A stretch of DNA of 33,446 bases from Acetobacter sp. (GTDB taxonomy: Bacteria > Pseudomonadota > Alphaproteobacteria > Acetobacterales > Acetobacteraceae). The position numbers and the translations under genes were made by a program. The notes under the pieces are model-generated. The model was given only the letters and a program-made list of their open reading frames with translations. It searched no databases and was not told where the DNA came from. This document shows, piece by piece, positions 33,252 to 33,446 of this stretch. The DNA is taken from positions 1-33,446 of the forward strand of contig JAAYUA010000144.1 in assembly GCA_012517935.1 (NCBI GenBank). The letters are read 5' to 3'. Every line of letters starts with the position of its first letter. The stretch's first letter is position 1.

Positions 33252-33286
33252 AAAAAAACGCCGGGGCAAAAGCCTCGGCGTTTTTT
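33252..33286. terminator. Bidirectional terminator between fdxA and cyoD
   Basis: AAACGCCGGGGC pairs with GCCTCGGCGTTT around AAAA with one mismatch; A-run before and T-run after make it functional on both strands. It most likely ends the reverse-strand cyo transcript. Confidence 0.88.
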
Positions 33287-33301
33287 GTATCCCACTCTAT
33301 C

Positions 33302-33334
33302 TCTGCGGCTCATCCATGATGGATGCACCGCAGA
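33302..33334 (-). other. Two-part hairpin directly after cyoD
   Basis: TCTGCGG (33302-33308) pairs with CCGCAGA (33328-33334); inside, CATCC pairs with GGATG. It lies 7 bp after the cyoD stop and before the terminator, so it may protect the 3' end of the cyo transcript. Confidence 0.45.
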
Positions 33335-33341
33335 AATGAGA

Positions 33342-33446
33342 TCAGCGGGACATCATGTGCATTGCTGTATTGTCCATGATGAAGAGCGTGCCCACCACCA
33401 TGATGAAGAGAAACAGCACGGTGAACATGAACACACCGTTGTTCCA
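33342..33446 (-). CDS. cyoD: Cytochrome bo3 quinol oxidase subunit IV, C-terminal end (partial)
   Basis: Only the last 34 codons are in the window: WNNGVFMFTVLFLFIMVVGT, then LFIMDNTAMHMMSR and the stop. The order Trp-Asn, a long hydrophobic helix with VVG, then an Asn/Met/His-rich end matches the C-terminus of E. coli CyoD (WNMTAFVFTVL, then NLNYNMMMH). CyoD is a small subunit of the bo3 ubiquinol oxidase, the main terminal oxidase of acetic acid bacteria. The rest of the operon lies to the right. Confidence 0.82.
   Translation of the reverse strand, partial: WNNGVFMFTVLFLFIMVVGTLFIMDNTAMHMMSR

Noticed and set aside
1..33446. CRISPR array, tRNA, rRNA, insertion sequence or prophage
   Set aside because: No regularly spaced repeats, cloverleaf-like sequences, transposase or phage proteins were seen.

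Overview
The window looks like a chromosomal segment of an acetic acid bacterium (Acetobacteraceae, Alphaproteobacteria). Supporting signs are alphaproteobacterial gene content and order (trpBA, rpsF-rpsR-rplI, a SUV3-like helicase followed by fdxA), the end of a cytochrome bo3 quinol oxidase operon (cyoD) at the right edge, and moderately GC-rich coding sequence. The genus cannot be fixed from the sequence alone. I see no rRNA, tRNA, CRISPR array, insertion sequence, phage gene or replication origin.

Layout. 1-4.7 kb: a reverse-strand TPR/glycosyltransferase-9-like protein running off the left edge, apt, then a glutathione S-transferase and a GT-B glycosyltransferase. 4.0-6.0 kb: a SCO-type copper chaperone divergent from a small membrane protein, then a DJ-1/PfpI-like protein whose usual nucleophilic cysteine appears to be serine. 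6.2-7.1 kb: a tandem glycine riboswitch in front of a TRIC/UPF0126 membrane protein, with an apparent Shine-Dalgarno-sequestering stem and an overlapping 25-codon ORF. 7.1-8.7 kb: mlaE-mlaF lipid transport genes on the reverse strand. 9-16.6 kb: mostly housekeeping genes on the forward strand (ugd, argG, FKBP lipoprotein, cytochrome c, trpS, pncC/cinA-C, AI-2E permease, orphan UreE-like protein), with one small reverse Cys-rich secreted protein. 16.7-19.9 kb: trpBA divergent from corA. 20.1-21.5 kb: the rpsF-rpsR-rplI ribosomal operon with a structured leader and a good terminator. 21.8-27.2 kb: a surface-polysaccharide locus made of a reverse operon (WbpM/CapD-type dehydratase, DegT aminotransferase, unknown membrane-anchored protein, HAD phosphatase) and a divergent WecA/WbpL-type sugar-phosphate transferase. 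27.2-33.4 kb: a small secreted protein behind an AT-rich stretch, a MarR regulator, an M17 aminopeptidase, a SUV3-like helicase, FdxA ferredoxin, and the 3' end of cyoD.

How the parts fit. Several genes serve envelope and sugar chemistry: ugd makes UDP-glucuronate, the WbpM/DegT pair would make a 4-amino-4,6-dideoxy nucleotide sugar, the WbpL-like enzyme would load a sugar phosphate onto undecaprenyl phosphate, and two further glycosyltransferases lie near the left end. The clearest regulatory element is the glycine riboswitch, which makes the downstream membrane protein a likely glycine transporter or channel. Most of the rest is conserved core metabolism. The items most worth following up are the riboswitch/overlapping-ORF arrangement, the Ser-for-Cys PfpI-like protein and the orphan UreE-like protein.
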